The position numbers and the translations under genes are program-made. A model generated the notes under the pieces. It ran no database searches, was not told the origin of the DNA, and worked only from the letters and a program-made list of their open reading frames with translations. Below are positions 41,944 to 51,724 of a stretch of 64,000 nucleotides of DNA, piece by piece; the stretch's first letter is position 1, and each line of letters starts with the position of its first letter. Source of the DNA: Laspinema sp. D2d (GTDB lineage Bacteria > Cyanobacteriota > Cyanobacteriia > Cyanobacteriales > Laspinemataceae); the NCBI RefSeq assembly GCF_025370755.1, contig NZ_JAMXFC010000018.1, positions 13,547 through 77,546 of the forward strand, in the 5' to 3' direction.

Positions 41944-44121
41944 TCACCCTTGTTGCAGGGCCATTTCCATCAAAATATTCTGAGAACTTTGGGCGATCGC
42001 CTCATTCTTTCCCCGCCGTTGCACATAACTCCCATCCGGCTGTAACTCCCACGCTTGGCGATTATCTGCTAACATAATCCCCAGAATTTCTTGGAGGTCT
42101 TTTGCCAAATCTGGGTCTTGCACTGGAGTCGTTGCCTCCACCCGCCGATTCAGATTTCGAGGCATCCAATCTGCACTCCCAATGTACACCTCTTCAGCTC
42201 CATCGTTATAGAAATAAAAAATCCGGGAATGCTCTAAAAACCGCCCCACAATACTCAACACCCGGATATTTTCACTGACATTTGGGACCCCTGGACGCAA
42301 ACAGCAAATCCCCCGCACAATTAAATCAATTTGCACCCCCGCCCTTGAAGCTTCATAAAGCTTGATAATCATTTTCGGGTCTACCAAGGCATTCATTTTT
42401 AACACAATTCGCCCCGCTTTTCCCTGCTTGGCATTGTCAATTTCCCGCTGCACTAAAGCGGTCATCCGTTCCCTCATGTTCACCGGCGCAACTAACAGAC
42501 TGCGATAGGACCGCTGGCGGGAATAGCCCGTCAAATAATTAAACAAATCCGTTAAATCCGCCCCCACATCTTCCCGGCAGGTAATTAACCCCAAATCCGT
42601 ATAAATTCGGGCCGTTTTGGGATTGTAATTCCCCGTCCCAATATGAGCATAGCGGCGGATGCCATCGGCTTCCCGACGCACCACCATCCCTACTTTCGTA
42701 TGGGTTTTGAGTCCGACTAACCCATAGACGACATGAACGCCTACTTTTTCTAATTTCCTCGCCCAGGAAATATTATTTTCTTCATCAAAACGCGCTTTTA
42801 GTTCCACCAATGCCGCCACCTGTTTACCATTTTCTGCCGCTGCAATTAAGGCATTGACAATGGGCGAATCTCCAGAGGTGCGGTAGAGGGTCATTTTAAT
42901 CGCTAATACCGCTGGATCGTATGCCGCTTGGGTAATAAATCGCTGGACTGTTGCACTAAAGGAATGATAGGGATGATGGAGGAGCAAATCCCGCGATCGA
43001 ATCAATGCAAATAGATCTTCGGTTTCTTCGATATCCTCCAGATTTGGTTCTGAAGGCAGTTCTCCGAGGCGACGGAAGGAGGCGGGAGTCACTGGATTCC
43101 ACACCGGATATTTAAGTTCGGGAAGGGGTAAATCCATTAACCCCATTAAGTCTACTAACCCCAGCAATCCCTCCACTTCATACACTTCCCGATGAACTAA
43201 ACCCAATTCCTCCCGCAGCATTTCACGCACGGCTGAGGGGATATCTGATTGCACTTCCATTCGCACTACGGAACCGCCGACTCGTCGCTTCCGAATTTCT
43301 TGCTCGATCGCCAAGAGTAAATCATCCGCTTCATCTTCTTCTAGGGCAATATCGGCGTTACGCGTCACGCGAAAGGGATGATATTCTAAAATATTCATCC
43401 CCGGAAATAAAAACTCTAAATTATGGGCAATCACCTGTTCTAAAGGGGTGAATGTCCAGGTTTTTTCCGGCCCTTCTCCATGACTTTTGCTAGAGTCTCG
43501 GGGTGCTTCTGGAATCGGCACAAATCGGGGTAAAACTTTGGGGACTTTCACCCGGGCAAAAAATTCTTCATCGGTTTCTGGATCTTTGATGACAACCGCT
43601 AGATTCAAACTGCGGTTAGAAATGTAGGGAAAGGGATGGCCCGGATCAACGGCTAAGGGGGTGAGAACCGGGAAAATTTCTTGTTCAAAATATTGTTGGA
43701 GGTAGGTCCGCTGTTCTTGGTTGAGATCCATATAATCAAGGATCTGGATACCGTAGGCAATCAGTTGGGGTCGCAGGAGTTTTTCAAAATGCCGATGTTG
43801 TTCGGCAACCATTGGATGGAGGCGATCGCCCACTGCATCCAATTGTTGTTGGGGGGTGCGTCCATCGGGAGTGCGCGAAGAAACTCCGGCTTCCACCTGC
43901 TGTTTCAGTCCCGCAATTCGCACCATGAAATATTCATCTAAATTAGCACTGAAAATTGCTAAAAATTTCAGCCGTTCTAACAACGGAGTCCGAGGGTCAA
44001 AGGCTTCTTGTAAAACTCGGTAATTAAATTCAACCCAACTTAATTCTCGGTTGAAGTAATATTGTTGATCTTTTAAGTTAATTTCCGGTGTCGTTTCCTG
44101 GGGTTTCTTCGTCGTTGTCAT
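41944..44121 (-). CDS. ppk1: Polyphosphate kinase
   Basis: The 725-aa enzyme from the ATG at 44121 (MTTTKK; AGGTC upstream) polymerises the gamma-phosphate of ATP into polyphosphate. It has the N-domain (YYFNRELSWVEFNYRVLQEA, FLAIFSANLDEYFMVRIAG), the head domain, and the C-domains with phosphorylatable His in GLVGLKTHTKVG and the HIGTGNYNPKTARIYTDLGL motif; the second active-site region is SADWMPRNLNRRVE. Length is typical for PPK1. No exopolyphosphatase gene is adjacent. A 77-bp gap separates it from the convergent 60-aa gene. Confidence 0.96.
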   Translation of the reverse strand: MTTTKKPQETTPEINLKDQQYYFNRELSWVEFNYRVLQEAFDPRTPLLERLKFLAIFSANLDEYFMVRIAGLKQQVEAGVSSRTPDGRTPQQQLDAVGDRLHPMVAEQHRHFEKLLRPQLIAYGIQILDYMDLNQEQRTYLQQYFEQEIFPVLTPLAVDPGHPFPYISNRSLNLAVVIKDPETDEEFFARVKVPKVLPRFVPIPEAPRDSSKSHGEGPEKTWTFTPLEQVIAHNLEFLFPGMNILEYHPFRVTRNADIALEEDEADDLLLAIEQEIRKRRVGGSVVRMEVQSDIPSAVREMLREELGLVHREVYEVEGLLGLVDLMGLMDLPLPELKYPVWNPVTPASFRRLGELPSEPNLEDIEETEDLFALIRSRDLLLHHPYHSFSATVQRFITQAAYDPAVLAIKMTLYRTSGDSPIVNALIAAAENGKQVAALVELKARFDEENNISWARKLEKVGVHVVYGLVGLKTHTKVGMVVRREADGIRRYAHIGTGNYNPKTARIYTDLGLITCREDVGADLTDLFNYLTGYSRQRSYRSLLVAPVNMRERMTALVQREIDNAKQGKAGRIVLKMNALVDPKMIIKLYEASRAGVQIDLIVRGICCLRPGVPNVSENIRVLSIVGRFLEHSRIFYFYNDGAEEVYIGSADWMPRNLNRRVEATTPVQDPDLAKDLQEILGIMLADNRQAWELQPDGSYVQRRGKNEAIAQSSQNILMEMALQQG

Positions 44122-44337
44122 AATTCTGACCTGATGGAACAATAAAGGGAGTTCATCGGTAAATACACTCTATATCCCGACCCTGACTTCGACCGCATTG
44201 GGAGGGTCTGAAAATCCTGGAAAAATGGCGGGCGATCGCGGGTGTTCAAGATCGGCTTAAACCGAGTGTGGTTTGGATGGGTAGATATATTGTGCCAAGG
44301 ATGAGGTCATGATGCCACGGAATGGGGAAATCTACGA

Positions 44338-44404
44338 TAAAAAACAGTCACGATCGCCTCGTGACTGCCTAGGATGAACCCTGAGTAAGGGCGATCGCCC
44401 TTAC
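44338..44404 (-). terminator. sodB terminator and adjacent HIP1 palindrome
   Basis: On the minus strand a 9-bp stem (CAGTCACGA/TCGTGACTG, 44345-44367) is followed by TTTTTT. Just upstream lies the perfect 20-nt palindrome at 44385-44404 (GTAAGGGCGATCGCCCTTAC) centred on GCGATCGC. Confidence 0.85.
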
Positions 44405-44433
44405 GGAGTGACTCAATTTTATTAAACCGGGGA

Positions 44434-45033
44434 TTAAGCGTTTTTCATTTGTTCAGCGACAAAATCCCAGTTGATTAAGCTGCTGATGAAGGTTTCAATG
44501 TAATCAGGACGTTTGTTTTGGTAGTCCAGGTAATAGGCGTGTTCCCAAACATCAATGGTCAATAGGGGAGTCATTCCCATTGCCAAGGGATTTTCAGCAT
44601 TGCTGGTTTTGGTCACTTTCAGGGTGCCTTTATCCAACACTAACCAAGCCCAACCGCTACCAAACTGAGTTGAGGCTGCTGCTTTGAATTCTTCTTTGAA
44701 TTTATCGAAACTGCCAAAGTCAGCCGCAATCTTGTCGGCGAGTTCTCCACTGGGTTGACCCCCGCCACTGGGTTTGATGCAGTTCCAGTAGAAGGTGTGG
44801 TTCCATGCTTGGGCGGCATTATTGAAGATTCCAGCTTTAGAGGCGTCATTGTAGGTGGCTTTGATCACCTCTTCAATGGATTTGCTCTCCATGTCGGTGC
44901 CTTTCACCATGTTGTTGTAGTTGTTGACGTAGGCGGCATGGTGTTTGTCGTGATGGAACTCCAGGGTGCTCTTAGACACATGGGGTTCAAGGGCGGTGTA
45001 GTCAAACGGCAAAGGGGGCAGTTCGTAAGTCAT
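44434..45033 (-). CDS. sodB: Iron superoxide dismutase
   Basis: The 199-aa protein has the Fe/Mn SOD ligands H27 (TLEFHHDKHH), H79 (WNHTFYW), D161 and H165 (DVWEHAYYLDY). Q75 in AAQAWNHTFYW, in the N-terminal half, marks the iron type. It converts superoxide to O2 and H2O2 in the cytoplasm. The start has AGAGG about 9 nt before ATG. There is no signal peptide. It lies close to the flv genes, which act on the same photosynthetic electron overflow, but on a separate transcript. Confidence 0.95.
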   Translation of the reverse strand: MTYELPPLPFDYTALEPHVSKSTLEFHHDKHHAAYVNNYNNMVKGTDMESKSIEEVIKATYNDASKAGIFNNAAQAWNHTFYWNCIKPSGGGQPSGELADKIAADFGSFDKFKEEFKAAASTQFGSGWAWLVLDKGTLKVTKTSNAENPLAMGMTPLLTIDVWEHAYYLDYQNKRPDYIETFISSLINWDFVAEQMKNA

Positions 45034-45315
45034 GGTGTTATCCTCTCTCGAAGTGTTCTTATGGGTTGCGCGATCGCGCGCTTTCTGTCGGCAGGCGTCA
45101 ACAGCACTTCACCAGCAACCTAATTCCGGTATCTGGGGTGATGCCTCTGTGGGTCAGCTTAGGCGAAAGTTCGCCGGTAGGCGATCGCCACATTACGATA
45201 GGATTTTATATCAAAAGTCGGACCCGATCCAACTCCGAGATAAAAATCTACCAGAAGAGGGAGAACGCTGGATCCATTCTGCGTCTTCAGAGGTTTTTTA
45301 CCCTTAAGTGAATTT

Positions 45316-45532
45316 CCGGTCCCCTCCCCTTGCCAAGGGGAGGGTTAGGGTGGGGTTCTTCTGAGGTGGCGATCGCCCCTGTATTTAGGCTAGGGAAACC
45401 TCTTTGTTCGTGACGTGGCACAAGCCCCGTCACCGCCAACACCCTCCACCAATTAATTCTTCCAGACGTGGCTTGTGCCCCATCAAGAGGACCCCACCCT
45501 AAACCCTCCCCTTGCCAAGGGGAGGGGACCGG
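45316..45532. repeat. 217-bp MITE-like element with 42-nt terminal inverted repeats
   Basis: The left arm (45316-45357) and right arm (45491-45532) are inverted copies with very few differences; each contains a CCCTCCCCTTGCCAAGGGGAGGG-type inner palindrome. The centre (45358-45490) has a second pair, GTGGCACAAGCCCC and GGCTTGTGCCCC. No coding frame is supported. It sits in the sodB-flv1 intergenic space. The layout is that of a non-autonomous mobile element or a large dispersed palindrome. Confidence 0.7.
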
Positions 45533-45639
45533 AGGTGAGTTCAATCCCCTTGAATGTCAAAAACCTTTTTTTGTAAGGCGGACTCCCTCAAGTCCAAGTT
45601 CGGATCCCGAAAGCCCTTCCCGGTATCTGGGAGAGGAGT

Positions 45640-47373
45640 TTAATAAAAACTCCCGGTTTTCCGATAATGAACCGCTGTTACTCCTTCAGTATCCAGCACT
45701 TTTCCATTTTCCACCGTGGCATAAACCACCCAATGATCTCCACATTCCATGCGGTTTTGTACCACACATTCCAGATAAGCGAGCCCATCTTTTAAAATGG
45801 GACAACCGTTCGCAGTTTCTTCCGTTTCTAACCCCGCAAATCGGTCTTCTCCCGGGGAAAATCGCTTCATAAAATGCTTGCGTAATTGTTTTCCTTCGGC
45901 TAAAATGTTTAGCACAAATTTATCCCCGGTATGGGTGAGAGATTCCAAGGCGCGGTCTTTGGCAACGGCAACAGTTAAACCAGGGGGATTAAAGGAACCT
46001 TGGGAAACCCATGAGGCTAACATCCCGCTAATTACATCCCCTCGTTTGGCAGAAACGACGCACAAAGACCCGACAATTCGACCGACGGCTTGGGCGGTGC
46101 GATCGCTGCCGGTACCTGTGGTCAAGGAAGATTTTGCAGTCCGTCTTTTCTGCGATCGCTTCAAATTTTGAGCAAAATCAATGGCGGCTTCTTCACAAGC
46201 TTGTAAAGTCACATCCGTGGGTTTAAACTTCACCCGAATCGGGTCAAAGCCAAACTGATATCCGGCATCGGTTAACTTACTTTCTAACAGGTCGATCGCT
46301 TCTCCACTCCATCCAAATGACCCAAATACACCGGCCAATTTACTGGTAGAGGCTGTTTTCAAAATAATTCCTAAAGCGGTTTGAATTTGGGTCGGTGCAT
46401 GACCTCCCAGGGTGGGAGACCCAATAATAAATCCATCACATTTTTCGACAGCCGCCTGAATTTCCGACGGTTCAGCTTGTTCACAATTCAGAAATTCTAC
46501 GGCTATTCCTGCTTTCGTCAACCCTTTGGCGATCGCCTGTCCCACGATTGCTGTATTCCCATACGCTGAAGCATAAACTAAAGCCACAGTCAAATCCTGA
46601 GACTTCTGCATATTACTCCAGGACCGATATAATTCTGTTAGTTCTTTCTTGCCATACAAAACTAACGGTCCATGACCTGTGGCATACAATTTCACCTCGG
46701 GTAATTCAGCGATTTTATCCAACCCCGACAGCACCTGTTTCGCCTGGGGTGCGTGTAAGCAGTCATAATAAAACCGGCGGTCTTCACTATAAATTACCCA
46801 TCCTTCATCAAAAATTTGGTCTCCACAAACATGAGCCCCAAAGAATTTATCGGTAAATAGAATTTTGGTTTTGGGGTCGTAGGTTAACAGTTCATCGGGC
46901 CATTTAGGAGTTGGAGTAGCAATGAATTGTAACTGATGTCCCTGACCTAAATCCAAGGTATCTTCGCCCCGGACTACCAAAATATTTAAGTCTTCGGTTT
47001 CTAAGAATTGGCGTAAGGCGATCGCCCCCGGATTAGTACAAACAAATTGCAGTTGTGGCGCAAGATTCCACAGGGTTTTAATCGTCTCTCCGCGATTGGC
47101 ATTAAAATGGCCCAGGATGACATAATCAATCTGGGAAAGGTCAATTCGTGCCTGTAGCGACTCTAAATAATTTTTAGTAAAGGATTCCCCGGGGGGGTCA
47201 ATCAGGGCAATTTTATCCCCTTGAATTAAAAACGAGTTGGCGGTGGTTCCTTTGGCAAGGGAATATTCCACTTCAAATTTTAAGCGGTCCCAAGTGCGCG
47301 ATCGCATAACGCGGGTCTCTTCTGCAATCAGGACCACCTGTACATCACGTTGTTTAGTCGTTGTTTCTATCAT
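45640..47373 (-). CDS. flv1: Flavodiiron protein Flv1-type (non-canonical diiron site)
   Basis: The 577-aa protein has the cyanobacterial layout: metallo-beta-lactamase-like diiron domain (1-250), flavodoxin domain (about 260-400, VALVYASAYGNTAIVGQAI), and C-terminal flavin reductase domain (about 425-577). In place of canonical iron ligands it has H89-F-N91-A-N93, K157 and K176, whereas GHGP is kept. That pattern of lost ligands is typical of Flv1/Flv2. Because it is paired directly with a canonical homologue and lacks the sll0218-like gene found between flv4 and flv2, Flv1 is favoured. With Flv3 it reduces O2 to water at the photosystem I acceptor side. Confidence 0.82.
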   Translation of the reverse strand: MIETTTKQRDVQVVLIAEETRVMRSRTWDRLKFEVEYSLAKGTTANSFLIQGDKIALIDPPGESFTKNYLESLQARIDLSQIDYVILGHFNANRGETIKTLWNLAPQLQFVCTNPGAIALRQFLETEDLNILVVRGEDTLDLGQGHQLQFIATPTPKWPDELLTYDPKTKILFTDKFFGAHVCGDQIFDEGWVIYSEDRRFYYDCLHAPQAKQVLSGLDKIAELPEVKLYATGHGPLVLYGKKELTELYRSWSNMQKSQDLTVALVYASAYGNTAIVGQAIAKGLTKAGIAVEFLNCEQAEPSEIQAAVEKCDGFIIGSPTLGGHAPTQIQTALGIILKTASTSKLAGVFGSFGWSGEAIDLLESKLTDAGYQFGFDPIRVKFKPTDVTLQACEEAAIDFAQNLKRSQKRRTAKSSLTTGTGSDRTAQAVGRIVGSLCVVSAKRGDVISGMLASWVSQGSFNPPGLTVAVAKDRALESLTHTGDKFVLNILAEGKQLRKHFMKRFSPGEDRFAGLETEETANGCPILKDGLAYLECVVQNRMECGDHWVVYATVENGKVLDTEGVTAVHYRKTGSFY

Positions 47374-47633
47374 GAGTGAGGAATGCGCTAAGACAGTTTA
47401 CTTAAAACAATTACAGTCATTCCTCATTATCTAACCCTTGTGCAGATATGAGGAATCAATTTGTTTTCCTTGCGCATTTTTTCTAGGACGCCGATACAGT
47501 ATGAGATAAGCTAGGACAAAAAACCAGCTTTCTCTACCCAAATGTTGGTGATTAGCAACAGATTAGGATAAGAAACCTGGTTTCTAACCTTTACTGTACC
47601 GATGCCCTAGGAAAAATGAGCAATGGCATCGGT

Positions 47634-49361
47634 CTAATAATGATTGCCAACTTTACGATGGTGGATCGCTGGTAAGGCATCAGGATTGGAGACTCGACCA
47701 TTGTCTACTTGGCTATACACGATCCAGTGATCGGGGCATTCCATGCGACTCATGACTTGGCATTCCAAATAGGCAAGGGCTTCACTCAGAATCGGACTGC
47801 CGTTATTTGCACTTTGGGTTTTGATTCCGGCAAAGCGATCGGCCCCCGGGGGGAAGCGTTTGAGGAAGTGTCGCATCAGTCCTTGATAGTTGTCTTCATC
47901 GAGGACATTGAGCACAAAGGTATCGCCGACGTGCATCAGGGCTTCGATCGCCCGGTCTTTAGCAACGGCGATGGTAATCCCCAGGGGTTCAAAACTGGCT
48001 TGCGTGACCCAGGAGGCTAACATCGCACTACTCACATCGCCTTTCTGGGCGGTGATGATATACAATCCACCGCTAATCCGTCCCAAGGCTTTATCGAGTT
48101 CGCTATCTAAGGATTTCATCTGTTTGATAGCCTGTTTCAGGGTCAGTAATTGTCCCATGTCAGTTCCGGCTTCATCGCACAGTTGATAGGTAGCTTCTGT
48201 GGGGTTTTCCTTGACGATAATATTGGGAAATGCTTGTTTGAGTCCGAGTTCTTTGAATTTAACGGCGAGGGGATAGATGGATTGGTCATTACCTCCACCG
48301 GATTCAAACAGTCCGATCGCCTGTTTGTTATTGGCGGCCACTAAAATGGTCCCGATCGCGGCTTCTGCATTCTCTGCACCGGGTCCCGTTAATGGCGGTG
48401 CACCGAGGGCGATTCCCGAGGCGATACTCACCAGTTCTCGCACTTCCTGCGGTTCTGCCGATCGCAAATCCATCATTTCCACGTTGACGCCGGTTTTGGT
48501 AATCCCGTGGGCCACGGCTTGGGAGAGGCGATCGCTATAGCCGTAATCGGAAAAATAAAACACGGCAACAGTGGTTTCCGCCTTGGCTTGTTCCTGACTC
48601 CACTGTTTGTATCGTCCCGTGAGTTCTCCCACATTATACCGCAGTAACGGTCCGTGGCCGGTGGCGATCGTGCTAATTTTTTCCACTTCCGGCATCCGCT
48701 TCATCGCACTTAGAACCGATCGCGCATTCGGGGCCATCAAACATTCATAATAAAAGTGATAATCCGCTTCAATTTCGCTTAAGTTTTCATCGAAGGTTTT
48801 ATCGGAACAATAGTGCATTCCAAACGCATCGCAGGTAAATAAAATCTGCGTTTTAGCGTCGTAGGTAAAGATGGTATCCGGCCAGTGTAAATTCGGGGCA
48901 TTTACAAATTCTAGGACGTGACCGTTCCCTAAATCTAGGGTATCCCCATTTTTGACAATTAAACGTTTAAAGGGTTGATGAACTAAGTTTTCTAAAAACT
49001 GAATGGCAACTTTGGCCCCAACAATCGTAATCTCTGGGGCGAGTGCTAAAACATCTTTAACTAATCCGCTATGATCCGGTTCGGTATGACTGATGATCAG
49101 ATAATCGATTTGAGTCGGGTCGATTTCCTGGCACAGGGTCTGCAAATAGGACTCGCGGAATTTGGCATGGGAGGTATCCACCAAGGCAGTCTGACTCCCT
49201 CGAATCAGGAAGGAATTATAAGTGGTCCCGTTTTGCAGGCCAAATTCGATATCGAAGCGATCGCGGTCCCAATCCAAACAGCGAATTGCTGTGGTTTCGG
49301 TGGCGATTTCCCCCGTTGCGATCGTCAGTCTTGGTTGTACTCTGTCGGTGACGGCTACCAT
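47634..49361 (-). CDS. flv3: Flavodiiron protein Flv3-type (canonical diiron site)
   Basis: The 575-aa protein has the same three domains as its neighbour. The iron ligands are complete: H92-x-E94-x-D96 (ISHTEPDH), H159 (LHWPD), D178 (TCDAFGMH) and H236 (GHGP). The D96-H159 and H159-D178 spacings match the flavodiiron rule X62 and X18. The start is firm: AAGGAGG lies 8 nt before the ATG. Flv3 works with Flv1 in O2 photoreduction and protects photosystem I under fluctuating light. It is 260 bp upstream of flv1 on the same strand; a shared transcript is possible. Confidence 0.85.
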   Translation of the reverse strand: MVAVTDRVQPRLTIATGEIATETTAIRCLDWDRDRFDIEFGLQNGTTYNSFLIRGSQTALVDTSHAKFRESYLQTLCQEIDPTQIDYLIISHTEPDHSGLVKDVLALAPEITIVGAKVAIQFLENLVHQPFKRLIVKNGDTLDLGNGHVLEFVNAPNLHWPDTIFTYDAKTQILFTCDAFGMHYCSDKTFDENLSEIEADYHFYYECLMAPNARSVLSAMKRMPEVEKISTIATGHGPLLRYNVGELTGRYKQWSQEQAKAETTVAVFYFSDYGYSDRLSQAVAHGITKTGVNVEMMDLRSAEPQEVRELVSIASGIALGAPPLTGPGAENAEAAIGTILVAANNKQAIGLFESGGGNDQSIYPLAVKFKELGLKQAFPNIIVKENPTEATYQLCDEAGTDMGQLLTLKQAIKQMKSLDSELDKALGRISGGLYIITAQKGDVSSAMLASWVTQASFEPLGITIAVAKDRAIEALMHVGDTFVLNVLDEDNYQGLMRHFLKRFPPGADRFAGIKTQSANNGSPILSEALAYLECQVMSRMECPDHWIVYSQVDNGRVSNPDALPAIHHRKVGNHY

Positions 49362-49476
49362 TGAGTTGCCTCCTTTTCTTGTCGATGTTAGGGTTTACTT
49401 GCTCCTTAATATTGTTACATATTTTAACCATTAGTTTTCATGGAAAAATATATGGTAATCATAAGCCTTACCAATC

Positions 49477-49635
49477 AAGGATTCCCTCCTGGGAATCTCT
49501 GTGTTATCATTAAGGATTAATGTCCTAGCGCAAAGGCGAGGGAATCCTTGCTCTAGGAAAATTACACTTGTTGCAAAATTTTAAAAAGCCGATGGGCGTT
49601 GTTAAGGGGGATCTCTCCAGTATTTTGCAACAAGT
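49477..49635 (-). promoter_or_regulatory. Nested inverted repeats in the flv3 upstream region
   Basis: Three perfect pairings occur between the sensor kinase stop and flv3: GATTCCC/GGGAATC with loop TCCT (49480-49497); AAGGATTCCCT with AGGGAATCCTT (49477-49487 with 49539-49549); and ACTTGTTGCAAAAT with ATTTTGCAACAAGT (49566-49579 with 49622-49635). The first two are mutually exclusive. The last may end the kinase transcript. Confidence 0.55.
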
Positions 49636-49672
49636 CTATTGCCAACTTGCGGGATAGAGGCGGGGAATAGTT

Positions 49673-51724
49673 TTATTTCTCTTCCCCCATTTTGAGGGGG
49701 AGTTCTATAATAAACTCTGTCCCTTGCCCTTCGCTGATGCAGCGAATCTTGCCGTTATGACCTTTTACGATAATTTGATAACACAGAGATAGACCTAACC
49801 CAGTGCCTTTTCCCACAGGTTTTGTGGTGAAAAAGGGATTAAAAATTTGGTCTTGAATCTTTGGAGAAATTCCCGGACCATTATCTTTAATGGAAATACT
49901 CACCCAATGGGGATACGGTTCGCAAATGGTGAGGGTCAGTTCTCCCTCGGTATCTGAATTGGAGGCGATCGCATCTAAAGCATTGTCAATCAAGTTAAAA
50001 AACACTTGATTAATCTGGGCTGGATGACATTCTACTCGCCCAGAAGCATGATAATGTTTATGAATTTTCAACTCCGGGGAAAATCGGTGTTGCAACATCG
50101 ATAAACTGCTTTCCAGCCCTTCACTGAGATTCACAGGTTTAGCCCCTGCTTCATCTAATCGGGAAAAATTCCGCAAGTTTTGGACAATTTTGCGAATGCG
50201 ATCGCTTCCTTGCTGCATGGAACCAATCAGGTTTGGGGAATCAGACCGGATATAGTCCAAATCCACCTCTTCATTCAATTCTTCAATTTCTGGAGGAATT
50301 TCGGAGGCCGCCGCTTCGTAAATATCGATTGCTTTTTTCAAAGCTTCAACATATTCCTGAACATAAAATAAATTGGCATGAACAAAATTATTGGCATTGT
50401 TAATTTCGTGGGCAACTCCCGCCACTAACTGTCCCAAACTGGACAATTTTTCGCTCTGAATCAGTTGTTGTTGGGTGGCTTTGAGTTCTTTTAAGGTTAG
50501 TTCTAATTGTTCCGCTTGCGCTTGATATTGCGCTGCTGAATCTTGAACTTTTTGGTATAATTCTGCTTGTGAGATCGCAATGGTCATCTGATGACCCAAT
50601 TGTTCGAGGAGATCGATTTCTTCTTGGGTCCAAAGGCGAGTTGAATGACATTCATGAGCAATCAACAACCCCCAGAGATGATCGGGCATGGCAATTGGAA
50701 CGATTAAATTGGCTTTGACTTGCAATTGGGCCAAAAAGTCCACATGGCAGGTATTTAATCCCGCCTTATGAATATCATTGATTGCCCGAACTCGCCCTTG
50801 TTTATAGAGTTCGGCATGGTCACTTTTAAAACAATTATCCGCCACAATTCCGCCAAAAATCGAGGGCCAAGGCACCTTAAGGTCTTCAACCACGATTTCC
50901 CCAGCCCAGTTTTCTAGGAAGCGATAAATCACCACCCGGTCAGTATTCAAAAGTTCCCGGACTCCCCGGACTGCGGTTTTTAAAACGGTATTCAGGTCTA
51001 ATGTACTGCGAATTTGGTTCGTAATCAGGCGCAGTAAAGATTCCCGTTGTGCGGCAGCGCGGGTGGCACTGTACAATTGGGCTTGGTTAATGGCGATCGC
51101 CAGTTGAGAGGCAACCCCTTCTAACAAATCCTGTTCCCATTGCGACCACTCCCGTTCGCGATCGCACTGATGCAATCCAATAATGCCATTGACTTTCCCT
51201 TGGTAGGAGGTGGCGATCGCCAGCATGGACTTAATTTTTAGTTCCTGCACCAGTTGCAGCGTTTCTTTCCCCAAACCGGGAAACTCTAAAAACTGCGTCA
51301 CTGCTAGAGGTTCCTCCTGAGACATCAACTGATACAAGTGGGGATTATCCACCAAGGGTACTCGGGTCCCCAGTTGGCTGGTGTAATCATCCGTTTTATA
51401 CTCTCCCCGGGTGATTAACCACTCTCCCGCTTCCGATTCGTTGACTAAAATGCTGACGCGACTACACTTGAAGGTTTCCCCTAACAAATTACAGGCGGCT
51501 TGGAGCACTTCATCTAAATCCAGGGTACTACGAACCTGATTATTAATCTCATTGAGCAATCGCGATCGCTCTACTTCCCTCTGGAGTTCCCGGGGATGTA
51601 AATTTTGTACCTCCATACTTTCTTTGTAGGTCTCAGTTGCCTCATGGACAGGCCGACTGGCTGGAGAGAGGGATAAATCAGGCTTCGGCCATTTACAGTA
51701 GGGGGCTTGTTGTTTTATATACAT
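49673..51724 (-). CDS. GAF-GAF histidine kinase with DXCF cyanobacteriochrome signature
   Basis: The 683-aa protein has GAF1 (about 55-215), GAF2 (about 228-390), a coiled linker, a HisKA-like segment with H in VAGVAHEINNA (near 441) and an HATPase domain (NLIDNALDA, DNGPGISP, GKGTGLGLSL). GAF2 carries D296-N-C298-F299 and C326-H327 (NTCHVDFLAQ), then VKANLIVPI. The 28-residue distance between the two Cys equals that in TePixJ (C494 and C522), a DXCF cyanobacteriochrome. A bilin could therefore be bound, with blue/green or related response. There is no receiver domain, so a separate regulator is needed. The start is not firmly fixed (an alternative Met is residue 37). Confidence 0.8.
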   Translation of the reverse strand: MYIKQQAPYCKWPKPDLSLSPASRPVHEATETYKESMEVQNLHPRELQREVERSRLLNEINNQVRSTLDLDEVLQAACNLLGETFKCSRVSILVNESEAGEWLITRGEYKTDDYTSQLGTRVPLVDNPHLYQLMSQEEPLAVTQFLEFPGLGKETLQLVQELKIKSMLAIATSYQGKVNGIIGLHQCDREREWSQWEQDLLEGVASQLAIAINQAQLYSATRAAAQRESLLRLITNQIRSTLDLNTVLKTAVRGVRELLNTDRVVIYRFLENWAGEIVVEDLKVPWPSIFGGIVADNCFKSDHAELYKQGRVRAINDIHKAGLNTCHVDFLAQLQVKANLIVPIAMPDHLWGLLIAHECHSTRLWTQEEIDLLEQLGHQMTIAISQAELYQKVQDSAAQYQAQAEQLELTLKELKATQQQLIQSEKLSSLGQLVAGVAHEINNANNFVHANLFYVQEYVEALKKAIDIYEAAASEIPPEIEELNEEVDLDYIRSDSPNLIGSMQQGSDRIRKIVQNLRNFSRLDEAGAKPVNLSEGLESSLSMLQHRFSPELKIHKHYHASGRVECHPAQINQVFFNLIDNALDAIASNSDTEGELTLTICEPYPHWVSISIKDNGPGISPKIQDQIFNPFFTTKPVGKGTGLGLSLCYQIIVKGHNGKIRCISEGQGTEFIIELPLKMGEEK

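Noticed and set aside
45032-45311. Plus-strand frames beside sodB
   Set aside because: They overlap the sodB promoter side and the MITE-like element, and have no coding signature.
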